Positions 1-6,257 of a DNA stretch of 9,420 nucleotides are shown here, one piece after another. The stretch is from contig USSF01000073.1 in assembly GCA_900557405.1 (NCBI GenBank), forward strand, positions 1-9,420, read 5' to 3'. Position numbers and translations under genes: made by a program. The notes beneath the pieces are model-generated. The model was not told the origin of the DNA and ran no database searches. It saw nothing but the letters and a program-made list of their open reading frames with translations. Each line of letters starts with the position of its first letter. Position 1 is the first letter of the stretch. The stretch is from an uncultured Prevotella sp. GTDB taxonomy: Bacteria; Bacteroidota; Bacteroidia; Bacteroidales; Bacteroidaceae.

Positions 1-613
1 CGGTATGCCCATGCACTGCATAATGCATCTTATTCTGAACTTTTTTATAAAACAGTCGTGTGGTAGGTGCATCTTTATTGTAGTCAACAGCTGTAGCATA
101 TATATCCGTGAGCTTTTGGTAAAATCTTCGTTCACTCAATCTAATCTCACGTATTTCCGCCAGCAAATGTTCAAAGTAGTCCTCACCAATGAACGAACCA
201 TTCTCCATACGCTTCTTGTCTATGATATAGCCCCGAAGAGAGAACTGCCTGATGACATAGGTGCACCATTGGCGGAACTGTGTGGCACGGATGGAGTTGA
301 CACGATAGCCCACGGAAATGATGGCGTCGAGGTTGTAGAACAGCGTGTTGCGCCGCACCTCTCTCGCACCTTCCCGCTGAACTACCGAGATTTTCTCGGT
401 AGTTGCCTCCTTATTCAATTCATTCGTGTCATATATGTTCTTCAGATGCAATCCGATATTGTCTGTTGAACAGTCAAAAAGCTGTGCCATAGCCTTTTGA
501 GTAGCCCATACCGTTTCGTCTTTATATAACACCTGTATGCCTTGTTCCTTACCTTCTGCCACGAAAGTCAGGAATTCCGCCGTACTGTTTCGTATTTCAA
601 ATTTCTTTGCCAT
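1..613 (-). CDS. RhuM-family protein, N-terminal part, cut by the left window edge
   Basis: The reverse strand reads 204 codons without a stop from ATG at 613 to the window edge. The protein starts MAKKFEIRNSTAEF and carries blocks I recognise from the RhuM family: an HTH-like DETVWATQKAMAQLF (residues 32-46), DCSTDNIGLHLKNIY (47-61), FYNLDAIISVGYRVNS (92-107), FRQWCTYVIRQF (113-124), EDYFEHLLAEIREIRLSERR (144-163) and QNKMHYAVHGHT (193-204). Family members are usually about 330-350 aa, so roughly 130-150 residues lie outside the window. RhuM was named from Salmonella SPI-3. Its biochemical role is unproven, but homologues often sit beside type I restriction-modification genes or in defence/accessory islands. 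An in-frame ATG at 703 would add 30 residues, but it lies upstream of a good -7 box (691-698) and lacks family homology, so 613 is preferred. The leader just before ATG is A-rich (AATAAAAAGAAAC). Confidence 0.92.
   Translation of the reverse strand, partial: MAKKFEIRNSTAEFLTFVAEGKEQGIQVLYKDETVWATQKAMAQLFDCSTDNIGLHLKNIYDTNELNKEATTEKISVVQREGAREVRRNTLFYNLDAIISVGYRVNSIRATQFRQWCTYVIRQFSLRGYIIDKKRMENGSFIGEDYFEHLLAEIREIRLSERRFYQKLTDIYATAVDYNKDAPTTRLFYKKVQNKMHYAVHGHT
380..404. repeat. Perfect 11-bp inverted repeat inside the RhuM gene
   Basis: The arms AACTACCGAGA (380-390) and TCTCGGTAGTT (394-404) are exact reverse complements around a 3-nt TTT loop. In the gene this encodes TTEKISVV (residues 71-78), a block that also recurs in homologues. 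The hairpin may therefore be a by-product of conserved amino acids, or a selected mRNA or DNA structure. Confidence 0.75.
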
Positions 614-690
614 GTTTCTTTTTATTCTGTCAATACTATCTAAAGGGTCTATTCTCTTTTCCAAGTCCAACCGCATCCTGTTTGATTTTC

Positions 691-698
691 CAAAATTA
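691..698 (-). promoter_or_regulatory. Candidate -7 box for the RhuM gene
   Basis: On the minus strand this reads TAATTTTG, matching the Bacteroidetes -7 consensus TAnnTTTG. It would start transcription near 684, giving a leader of about 70 nt before ATG at 613. I see no convincing -33 TTTG at the usual 19-21 bp spacing. It supports the 613 start, because a start at 703 would lie upstream of this box. Confidence 0.45.
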
Positions 699-789
699 CT
701 CATTTATTCTGAAATACGTGACATCGTACTACAAAAAAAACAGCATTAGGCAGAGCGTCTCCGATTATAATTTTTTAACCATCGTGGGA

Positions 790-837
790 CAAACGTATCG
801 TTTTCGGGTTCAAACGGCAATACAGGAGGTTCAAACG
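790..837. repeat. Three CAAACG words at exact 21-bp spacing
   Basis: CAAACG occurs at 790-795, 811-816 and 832-837. The last two copies extend to GGTTCAAACG (807-816 and 828-837). A spacing of 21 bp equals two helical turns, so all three words face the same side of the DNA. The array lies between the two divergent promoters, where an operator would be expected. No binding protein can be named. Confidence 0.5.
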
Positions 838-935
838 TTTCGGAAGCTCAAAAAAATGGATTTCCATCGTCCTTGACAACGGAAGGGAAGCATAAAAAAG
901 TGAGGAGCAAAAGTACAACGTACCGATATTTTTCA

Positions 936-943
936 TATCTTTG
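936..943 (+). promoter_or_regulatory. Candidate -7 box for the two exported-protein genes
   Basis: TATCTTTG matches TAnnTTTG exactly and lies 76 bp before the ATG at 1020. Transcription would begin near 950, placing the hairpin at 954-978 at the very 5' end of the mRNA. A clear -33 TTTG is not visible at standard spacing. Confidence 0.55.
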
Positions 944-953
944 CCTACATAAA

Positions 954-978
954 GGTCACATACATAACATGTATGACC
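954..978 (+). promoter_or_regulatory. 5'-leader hairpin / imperfect dyad
   Basis: GGTCA (954-958) plus TACAT (961-965) pairs with ATGTA (969-973) plus TGACC (974-978), leaving a 2-nt bulge (CA) and an AAC loop. It sits directly downstream of the predicted transcription start and about 40 nt before the start codon. It could be an operator dyad or an mRNA 5' stabilising stem. Confidence 0.4.
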
Positions 979-1019
979 CTATATATATAATAAGGTGTAA
1001 TCTTTTAAACAGAATGATT

Positions 1020-1454
1020 ATGAAGAAAGCCAAACGATTATTTACCCTTGCGATAATACTTATGGTCGCATTATTTGCAAAAGCCGACGAGAACTGGGAA
1101 ACGTTGAACAACAAGATGCCTGCCCAAATCATTGCATTGAAACTACTTGCTTATGGATATGCACCAGATGGAAAAATGGTAAATACCAACGAGCCGTCAA
1201 AAGCAAACGGCAACGAAAATGAATTTTTCTTCCTTTCTTTTTATAACGACGGCACAGCATGGCTGACGCAAAAAGGTACAAAGCAAGGGGACAAGGAGTG
1301 GGACTGTACTGTCAACGGCACAAAACTGCAGGCCGAGAACGGTTGGTGGATAAAATTGGTTGAAATCAGAGAAACATCATTTGCCCCATGTATAGTGACT
1401 ATCGACAAAAACAGCATCATGCGTATATTCTCTGCACACGCTATGACTTTATAA
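1020..1454 (+). CDS. Small exported protein of unknown family
   Basis: This encodes 144 residues. The N-terminus MKKAKRLFTLAIILMVALFAKA is a clear Sec signal peptide: basic residues 2-6, hydrophobic core 8-20, likely cleavage after KA at 22. The mature part is about 122 residues, with two cysteines (96 and 124) that could form a disulfide, an aromatic FFFLSFYNDGTAWLT stretch (70-84) that looks like beta strands, and WW at 109-110. No lipobox or catalytic motif is seen and I do not recognise the family. An ATG two codons upstream (1014) is an equally possible start. Frames opening further upstream are rejected because they would bury the signal peptide. The next gene begins 12 nt after this stop, so the two are almost certainly co-transcribed. 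Base composition is AT-richer than the core genes to the right. Confidence 0.75.
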   Translation: MKKAKRLFTLAIILMVALFAKADENWETLNNKMPAQIIALKLLAYGYAPDGKMVNTNEPSKANGNENEFFFLSFYNDGTAWLTQKGTKQGDKEWDCTVNGTKLQAENGWWIKLVEIRETSFAPCIVTIDKNSIMRIFSAHAMTL

Positions 1455-1465
1455 AATATATCATC

Positions 1466-1948
1466 ATGAAGAAGAATATCATCAAACTCGCATTGGCCAT
1501 TGCATTTATGGTAATGCCAACAGTATGTTCCGCACAGGGACTGCTCATCAACTCAACAGGTATGCTTCCGTGGAAGCCTGTACCGCAAAACAATCAGAGC
1601 AACAATCAGAGCAATACTCAGAACAACAGCCGGACCTACAATTCAAACGGTTACACATTCGTAAATGAACCTTACGAAGGTTCTCTTATAAACGAAACCT
1701 ATTACATCGACGAGAACGGCAACAAGATAAAATACGTTCTGGACGGCGGCAACACTTCGACCGGCAGTTCCACAAGAAGAAGCTCCGCTTCATCTTCAAG
1801 CCGCAGATGCGGACGCTGCGGCGGAAACGGCGGATGCCCTACATGCGGCAATACCGGCAAGGTGCTCAACACGATGTATGGCGGGCGTACCTACTCCACC
1901 TGTACCACCTGCGGCGGCAAAAAGGTTTGTCCGAGCTGCGGCAGATAA
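1466..1948 (+). CDS. Exported protein with DnaJ-like cysteine-rich C-terminal zinc module
   Basis: This encodes 160 residues. A Sec signal peptide (KKNIIKLALAIAFMVMPTVCSA, cleavage about 23-24) precedes an Asn/Gln/Ser-rich linker (42-60). A short segment, NGYTFVNEPYEG (61-72) and YYIDENGNKIKYVLDGG (79-95), follows, then a Ser/Arg-rich linker (97-114). The last 46 residues contain eight cysteines as four CxxC pairs (115/118, 124/127, 146/149, 155/158). The spacing is C-x2-C-x5-C-x2-C twice, and the first pair matches CxxCxGxG. This is the pattern of the DnaJ central domain, where four such knuckles bind two zinc ions. There is no J-domain, and Cys21 has no proper lipobox. A likely role is a periplasmic or surface zinc- or redox-binding protein working with the preceding gene product; this is inference. 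The start lies 11 nt after the previous stop. The terminator at 2009-2049 ends the unit. Confidence 0.78.
   Translation: MKKNIIKLALAIAFMVMPTVCSAQGLLINSTGMLPWKPVPQNNQSNNQSNTQNNSRTYNSNGYTFVNEPYEGSLINETYYIDENGNKIKYVLDGGNTSTGSSTRRSSASSSSRRCGRCGGNGGCPTCGNTGKVLNTMYGGRTYSTCTTCGGKKVCPSCGR
1589..1624 (+). repeat. 12-bp tandem repeat in the linker of the cysteine-rich protein
   Basis: AACAATCAGAGC occurs twice head to tail (1589-1600, 1601-1612), followed by a decayed third unit AATACTCAGAAC. Each unit adds four residues (N-N/Q-S type) in frame, so copy-number change would alter linker length without frameshift. Confidence 0.7.
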
Positions 1949-2008
1949 ATCCCGCACCCAAACAACACACTGATTCTCTAAATAACTGCAATCTGCAGGA
2001 AACAGATT

Positions 2009-2049
2009 TCCCCTGCCCTCTCATCACGAGACGGCAGGGGATTGTTTTT
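2009..2049 (+). terminator. Intrinsic terminator of the exported-protein operon
   Basis: CCCCTGCC (2010-2017) pairs with GGCAGGGG (2033-2040), flanked by a T-A pair (2009/2041). Inside, TCTC (2019-2022) pairs with GAGA (2028-2031) after a single C/C mismatch. The 3' side is followed by TTGTTTTT. The stem starts 61 nt after the stop at 1948. A small stem (AATCTG 1990-1995 with CAGATT 2003-2008) lies just before it. The T-run is on the plus strand, so this mainly serves the rightward genes. Confidence 0.85.
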
Positions 2050-2127
2050 ATGTGTGTTTTAAATTTAAGAGTAGTCAATATCATTCAGGAACCCCACAGT
2101 CCCCCACCCCTTAAATCCAACCCTACC

Positions 2128-2238
2128 AAGCAAACTTCCCTCCCTTTTGAAAAGCCAGGGTGGGTTTTTGAAAAGCCAAAGTGGGTATTAGGGGAATAAG
2201 CAAACTTCCTTCCCTCCCTTTGGGAGGGCCAGGGTGGG
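2128..2238. repeat. GC-rich intergenic repeat, degenerate plus intact copy, 3' of the FadL-like gene
   Basis: Two copies begin with AAGCAAACTTCC 70 bp apart (2128 and 2198). The right copy (2198-2238) is intact: CCCTCCC TTT GGGAGGG makes a perfect 7-bp hairpin and runs into CCAGGGTGGG. The left copy has the second palindrome arm replaced by GAAAAGCC and repeats TTGAAAAGCC...GTGGGT twice (about 2146-2187). The intact copy matches 7904-7944 in reverse complement at 39 of 41 positions. It lies 20 nt beyond the stop of the minus-strand gene at 2259. Together with the terminator at 2009-2049 it accounts for most of the 310-bp gap 1949-2258; nothing else is seen there. Confidence 0.85.
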
Positions 2239-2258
2239 TATTTGGGTTTTAGTTTCTA

Positions 2259-3842
2259 TCAGAAATCAATATCCAATCCCACTCCGAACACGTCATTATC
2301 GCGCGTATAGTCGGCGGTATAGGTCAGATGTGTAGACTGGTCGGTGCTTGTCACCTTCTTGTTCTTGTAGAACGTATGGAAATAAGCCACGTTAAGAGCC
2401 ATCTTGTCAGAGAGCTGAATCTTTGTGCCAAGACCAACAGAGTTGGAACTTACCACGAACGACTTGTCGTCCATCGACTCATCGGAAAGACCATAGTTGG
2501 TGCTCTGCCAACCGGCACTCACGGTGACAGTCTTGTTGATGTCATACTCCGCTCCGGCATTATATTCAAGAGTTCCGCGGTTGAGCTTCTTGTGACGGTC
2601 CACGCGCTCCTGGGTCACGCCGTCTGCCTTGGTCCAGCGGTAACCGGAAGTGGCCTCCTTGTCGTCAAACCAATGGAAACCCACGTTGATGCGCAGGGCA
2701 TCGATAGGACTGTAGCCCACACCGAGAGTCAGAAGAGCCGGAATGTCGCCCGGGTCCTTGCCGTTCTGGTTAGGGTCATACTCGGCGATAAGCTCGTTGA
2801 TGTTCTCCTTAGCGGTGGCTATTGCCGGCGAAACGGCCTGCAGCACCTGTGCCGGAACACCGGCAGCCATGAGGTTAGCCCCGATATTGTCGAGCTTGCT
2901 CACGGGAGTGATTACCGTTCCCTGGTTCTTCAGGCAGAGGTGGGTCTTGAACTCATACTTGGCAGAGAAGTTCCAGCGGCCCACCTTATAGTCGATACCG
3001 AGAATCGGAGTGAAGCCGTAGCCCGTCTGGTCGGTGTTCAGCTCGATGTCGGCACTCTCCTTGTCGTTGCGGTCCACGATTGTGGAGAGCGGAAGCTTGT
3101 TGCCGCCGGCACCCACAAAGGCGATGTTCTTCACATAGCCATAGTAGTTACACGTGGCGTAGATGCCGCGCACGCCGCCGAATACGGAGAGGTGGTCGTT
3201 GATACGATAGGCCACACCGGCAGAAAGACCGTAATAATACTGGCGGCCGCGCATGAAGCTGTCGTAGGTGTATCCGTAACCGCCCACATTCTGGTATGCG
3301 GGATTCACGGCGGCGTTGGGGTTAGGTATGTTCGGGTTTGTAGGAAGCAGACCGCCGAGGTATGGTGCAAGCGTGTTGCCGAGCATTCCGATGTTTGCCA
3401 CTACATTCTCGAAGGAACCCAGTCCGTCGTTGAACTTACATTTGCCGCCACCGCCAGTGAGGGCGAAATTGCCCTGGAACGACCAGCGGTTCTTGTTGTA
3501 TGCATACTGGAATGAGGGGATAACCGGGGCGAATGCCTCTCCCTGGAAACGTCGGTTGGCCGATGGATTGTTAGCATTGAGAGCGAAGAGAGGGTATGTA
3601 TTCTCTATCGTACGTGTCTGCCATGCCGTCTGCAGGTTGATACTCAGATGGTGGCCGTCCTTCATGAACGCCACACCGGCAGGGTTGTAATAGACGCCGT
3701 CGATGCCGATAGAAGCCTCACGGCTCATCATTCGGTTGAAAGCGATGTTCTGGTTGGTGTTAGTGAGCAGACCGCCTGCGTTGGCGGCAACAGCCGTTGT
3801 TGCCAGCGCTGCCGACAAGCAAACATTTTTTAATTTAATCAT
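2259..3842 (-). CDS. FadL/OmpP1/TodX-family outer-membrane transport protein
   Basis: This encodes 527 residues. MIKLKNVCLSAALATTAVAANA is a signal peptide cleaved after ANA (residue 22). The mature protein begins GGLLTNTNQNIAFNRMMSREAS and carries the family's NPAG motif in GVYYNPAGVAFM (49-60). The rest is a long run of alternating polar and aromatic beta strands, ending in VFGVGLDIDF with the C-terminal phenylalanine typical of BAM-assembled barrels. FadL-type barrels let long-chain fatty acids or other hydrophobic molecules cross the outer membrane through an N-terminal hatch; the substrate here is unknown. The start is ATG at 3842. A frame from TTG at 3851 is possible but adds only three residues. 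A strong -7 box lies at 3877-3884, about 35 bp upstream. The upstream 7TM-HD gene ends with its own terminator, so this gene is probably transcribed alone. Confidence 0.93.
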   Translation of the reverse strand: MIKLKNVCLSAALATTAVAANAGGLLTNTNQNIAFNRMMSREASIGIDGVYYNPAGVAFMKDGHHLSINLQTAWQTRTIENTYPLFALNANNPSANRRFQGEAFAPVIPSFQYAYNKNRWSFQGNFALTGGGGKCKFNDGLGSFENVVANIGMLGNTLAPYLGGLLPTNPNIPNPNAAVNPAYQNVGGYGYTYDSFMRGRQYYYGLSAGVAYRINDHLSVFGGVRGIYATCNYYGYVKNIAFVGAGGNKLPLSTIVDRNDKESADIELNTDQTGYGFTPILGIDYKVGRWNFSAKYEFKTHLCLKNQGTVITPVSKLDNIGANLMAAGVPAQVLQAVSPAIATAKENINELIAEYDPNQNGKDPGDIPALLTLGVGYSPIDALRINVGFHWFDDKEATSGYRWTKADGVTQERVDRHKKLNRGTLEYNAGAEYDINKTVTVSAGWQSTNYGLSDESMDDKSFVVSSNSVGLGTKIQLSDKMALNVAYFHTFYKNKKVTSTDQSTHLTYTADYTRDNDVFGVGLDIDF

Positions 3843-3876
3843 CTTATTCAAAATACTTTTTAAAACAAATTGGTTG

Positions 3877-3884
3877 CAAAGGTA
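3877..3884 (-). promoter_or_regulatory. -7 box of the FadL-like gene
   Basis: The minus strand reads TACCTTTG, a full match to TAnnTTTG and followed by C as is common. The predicted start near 3870 leaves a leader of about 28 nt. No standard-spaced TTTG is seen at -33. The terminator of the upstream gene (3962-4000) lies before it, consistent with an independent promoter. Confidence 0.65.
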
Positions 3885-3961
3885 TCTCGTTTGTTCTAAA
3901 TTTCCGATAAACGGACATATTGTTTAACATTGCTTAACCACAAAAGATGGTATTTTTGCGC

Positions 3962-4000
3962 AAAACAAAAGGTTTGTGCAGGATTTTCCGCACAAACCTT
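3962..4000 (-). terminator. Intrinsic terminator of the 7TM-HD gene
   Basis: On the minus strand AAGGTTTGTGC (4000-3990) and GCACAAACCTT (3979-3969) form a perfect 11-bp stem with a 10-nt loop. It is followed by TTGTTTTG (3968-3961). It lies 91 nt after the stop at 4091 and upstream of the promoter at 3877-3884. The plus-strand flank is A/T-mixed with no T-run, so leftward termination is the better reading. Confidence 0.8.
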
Positions 4001-4084
4001 ATAAATATAAAGGGGTATCCTTATAGACATTGTGAGTCCTCCTTATAAATAGTAAGGATACTCCTTATAGATATTGAAGGTCCT
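3997..4084. repeat. Two diverged 44-bp tandem repeats after the 7TM-HD gene
   Basis: Units 3997-4040 and 4041-4084 both begin CCTTATAAAT and share CTTATAG, ATTG and a terminal TCCT. I count 34 of 44 identical positions. The second unit also holds a small dyad TAAGGA TAC TCCTTA (4053-4067). The pair fills the 3' untranslated region between the stop of the 7TM-HD gene and its terminator, and the first unit shares its first four bases with the terminator stem. Confidence 0.7.
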
Positions 4085-4090
4085 CCCACC

Positions 4091-6142
4091 CTACTTCTTC
4101 AGTTTCGGATAGCTCACTCTGGTATGATAGACCGACTTGAGTCTTTCGATGAGCACCTGCTTTGCCACCGCCACATCACGGAACGTGATAGGGCAATACT
4201 CAAAGAAGCCCTCGCTCATCTGCCCGTTGATTATCCTGTTCACGAGTTCGCTGATGCTCGCCTCCGTATACTCTGGGAGCGAACGGGCGGCAGCCTCAAC
4301 GGAATCCGCCATCATGAGGATGGCCTGCTCACGGGTGAAAGGATTCGGCCCGGGATACGTGAAGAGCGCATCATCCACCGGTTCGTCGGGATGCTCGTTC
4401 TTGTATGACACATAGAAGTATTTCGTCATGCCCGTGCCGTGGTGGGTGGCGATGAAATCCTTGATTACATTGGGCAGGTTGTATCTCTCGGCGAGCTTCA
4501 GTCCCTCCGTCACGTGGTTTATCACGATGTGTGCGGCATCAACGCGCGACATTTTCTCAAGCGGGTTCACTCCGTTCTGGTTCTCCGTGAAGAAAGCCGG
4601 ATCCTGCATCTTTCCTATGTCATGATACAGGGCTCCCGTCCTCACGAGCTGCGCCTTGGCACCGATCTTCACGGCAATGGCGGAGGCGAGGTTGCTCACC
4701 ATTATTGAATGTTGGAAGGTGCCCGGAGCCACCTCGCTCAGGCGTTGGAGCAGTTCCTTGCTCGTATTCGACAGTTCGATGAGCGTTACGTTGGATATGA
4801 AGCCGAACATCTTCTCGATTATCAGCATCAGCGGATAGGCGAAGAGCAGGAGAATGCCGTTTATCACGAAATACTTATACATGCTGTTGTCCACCGTGGA
4901 GAAGGTGTTGTCCGTCATAAGCTGCATGGCGAAATACACCGCCGAGCAGGCAAGCGTGACGAGCACCGCCGTCTTGAACAGCTGCGCCCTCTGCGACAGT
5001 TCCCTCAGGGAATATATCGCCACGAGTCCCGCCACGAGTTCCACGATGATGAACTCATACTGGTATTTCACCGCCGCCGCACACAGCATCACCAACACCA
5101 CGTGGGCAAGGAACGCCGTGCGCGAATCCATGAACACACGGATGAATATCGGCGCAATGGCGAACGGCAGCACATAGACGCTGAACACGTTGTGCTCTAT
5201 CATCAGCGAAACGAGGATAGGGAATACGGTTATCATCGTATAGAGCATGGCGATGCTTCGCGGCTTGTTGAAATAGTCCTTGCGGAAGAGTCCGAGATAC
5301 ATCGTGAAGAGGATGATGAACAGCGAGACGAATATCACCTGTCCGGCAATGGTCGACGGCACTGCCCTCGTGGATGCGCTGCGCCGCTGCGTCTCCTTCT
5401 CGAACGAACTGAGCACACGGTACGTATAGTCGTCCACTATCTCCCCACGGTCGATTATCTTCTGCCCCGACAGCACCATCCCGCTTGCCAGCGGAATCTG
5501 CCCGAGCAGGTCGTTGCGCTCAGCCTCGCTCCGCTCCTTGTCGTATATCACGTTCGGCTCGATATATTCGTTGAGGTTGCAGCGCTGCAGGACGGCACGG
5601 TGCGGCGCGAGCTGCCCGTCCTGGAATATCTGTTCGTAAGCCCCCATCGTTGACATCACGTCGGAGACCTTCACGCTTGTCGCCACCTTCCCTTCCACGA
5701 GCCTTACCAACTTCGACGTGTCCTTCGCCATCGACGAATACTCCGTAGGGCTCATTATGCCCTGCTGATAGAGATTGTGGAGCTTGTCGGCCACGAGAGA
5801 CGTGAAATTCTTCGGCATCCCCGGCATACCGTCCTGGAAATCCTCGAAAAACTTGGTGAGCTGCTTGCTCTCCACCTCGGGATTGAAGTTGTAATACGGT
5901 TCGAAACCATGCATCATGCTGTCCCTCTCTTCCTTTATCGCCTCATCGGTCTTGTAGATAGGGAAATCGAACTTGGCTATCAGCGAGCCATACATCCACG
6001 GCTTGCCCACATCATAGCGGAACTGCGGACCTCCGTTGCGCGGAATGAAGCATACGATGATTACCACTGATATCACGACCAGCATAATCCTGCTGAAAAT
6101 CTTCCTTCTCTGGTGATTCTCCGTTGCATCGAATTTATTCAT
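4091..6142 (-). CDS. 7TM-HD membrane metallo-phosphodiesterase (PgpH-like HDIG protein)
   Basis: This encodes 683 residues. One N-terminal membrane segment (about 18-33) is followed by a large extracytoplasmic domain (about 40-262, the 7TMR-HDED region). Next comes a block of about seven membrane segments (about 265-285, 296-313, 323-337, 342-358, 362-378, 389-407, 425-443). A cytoplasmic HD domain follows, with PGTFQHSIMVSNLA (H478), LYHDIGKM (H507, D508), H538/H543, ATHHGT (H567/H568) and MADSVEAA (D613), the expected metal ligands. The architecture and length match the 7TM-HD/PgpH family, whose Listeria member hydrolyses cyclic di-AMP; that substrate here is inference from family. The start at 6142 is the only ATG just before the first membrane segment. 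It is transcribed divergently from gltX, with promoters only about 35 bp apart. Its 3' end carries tandem repeats and a terminator. Confidence 0.93.
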   Translation of the reverse strand: MNKFDATENHQRRKIFSRIMLVVISVVIIVCFIPRNGGPQFRYDVGKPWMYGSLIAKFDFPIYKTDEAIKEERDSMMHGFEPYYNFNPEVESKQLTKFFEDFQDGMPGMPKNFTSLVADKLHNLYQQGIMSPTEYSSMAKDTSKLVRLVEGKVATSVKVSDVMSTMGAYEQIFQDGQLAPHRAVLQRCNLNEYIEPNVIYDKERSEAERNDLLGQIPLASGMVLSGQKIIDRGEIVDDYTYRVLSSFEKETQRRSASTRAVPSTIAGQVIFVSLFIILFTMYLGLFRKDYFNKPRSIAMLYTMITVFPILVSLMIEHNVFSVYVLPFAIAPIFIRVFMDSRTAFLAHVVLVMLCAAAVKYQYEFIIVELVAGLVAIYSLRELSQRAQLFKTAVLVTLACSAVYFAMQLMTDNTFSTVDNSMYKYFVINGILLLFAYPLMLIIEKMFGFISNVTLIELSNTSKELLQRLSEVAPGTFQHSIMVSNLASAIAVKIGAKAQLVRTGALYHDIGKMQDPAFFTENQNGVNPLEKMSRVDAAHIVINHVTEGLKLAERYNLPNVIKDFIATHHGTGMTKYFYVSYKNEHPDEPVDDALFTYPGPNPFTREQAILMMADSVEAAARSLPEYTEASISELVNRIINGQMSEGFFEYCPITFRDVAVAKQVLIERLKSVYHTRVSYPKLKK

Positions 6143-6216
6143 AATCGAATACTAAAATATGGTTCTACATAAGTCTTTCTGACCCTGATATTATGTCCTT
6201 TCAAGGGTTTACACTG

Positions 6217-6224
6217 CGAAAATA
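6217..6224 (-). promoter_or_regulatory. Candidate -7 box for the 7TM-HD gene
   Basis: The minus strand reads TATTTTCG, one base off TAnnTTTG (C for T). It would give a leader of roughly 65-70 nt before ATG at 6142. No clear -33 element is visible. Confidence 0.35.
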
Positions 6225-6257
6225 CAAAAAATTATACAACAATTGGTAAAAAAGTTG

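Larger units (their letters stand above)
614..1019. other. Gene-free divergent promoter region (406 bp)
   Basis: No convincing gene is seen on either strand. The plus-strand open frames here lack family-like sequence, and one (opening at 873) is only the upstream extension of the gene starting at 1020. The stretch separates the minus-strand RhuM gene from the plus-strand exported-protein genes. It contains a -7 box for each direction, three phased CAAACG words (790-837), an A8 tract near 733-740, and a leader hairpin (954-978). It is AT-rich compared with the core genes to the right. Confidence 0.6.

Noticed and set aside
5..469. 154-codon plus-strand open frame at the left edge
   Set aside because: The minus strand encodes conserved RhuM blocks over the same bases.
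614..703. ATG at 703 as an alternative RhuM start
   Set aside because: The added 30 residues have no family resemblance and the start lies upstream of the best -7 box.
873..1019. Upstream extension of the first exported-protein gene
   Set aside because: It contains the promoter and leader hairpin and would bury the signal peptide behind 49 unrelated residues.
1807..2199. 130-codon plus-strand frame overlapping the end of the cysteine-rich gene
   Set aside because: It runs through the terminator and GC-rich repeat, and its Arg-rich and Pro-rich translation looks non-coding.
2198..2238. Ordinary intrinsic terminator of the FadL-like gene
   Set aside because: The 7-bp stem is present but on the minus strand is followed by AAGGAAG rather than a T-run. 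Termination by it is possible but not of the standard kind.
2328..3515. 395-codon plus-strand open frame
   Set aside because: It is a shadow of the FadL-like gene, whose signal peptide, NPAG motif and C-terminal Phe fix the minus strand as coding.
4709..5653. 314-codon plus-strand open frame rich in His/Arg/Glu
   Set aside because: It is antisense to the 7TM-HD gene, with the odd composition typical of a shadow frame.
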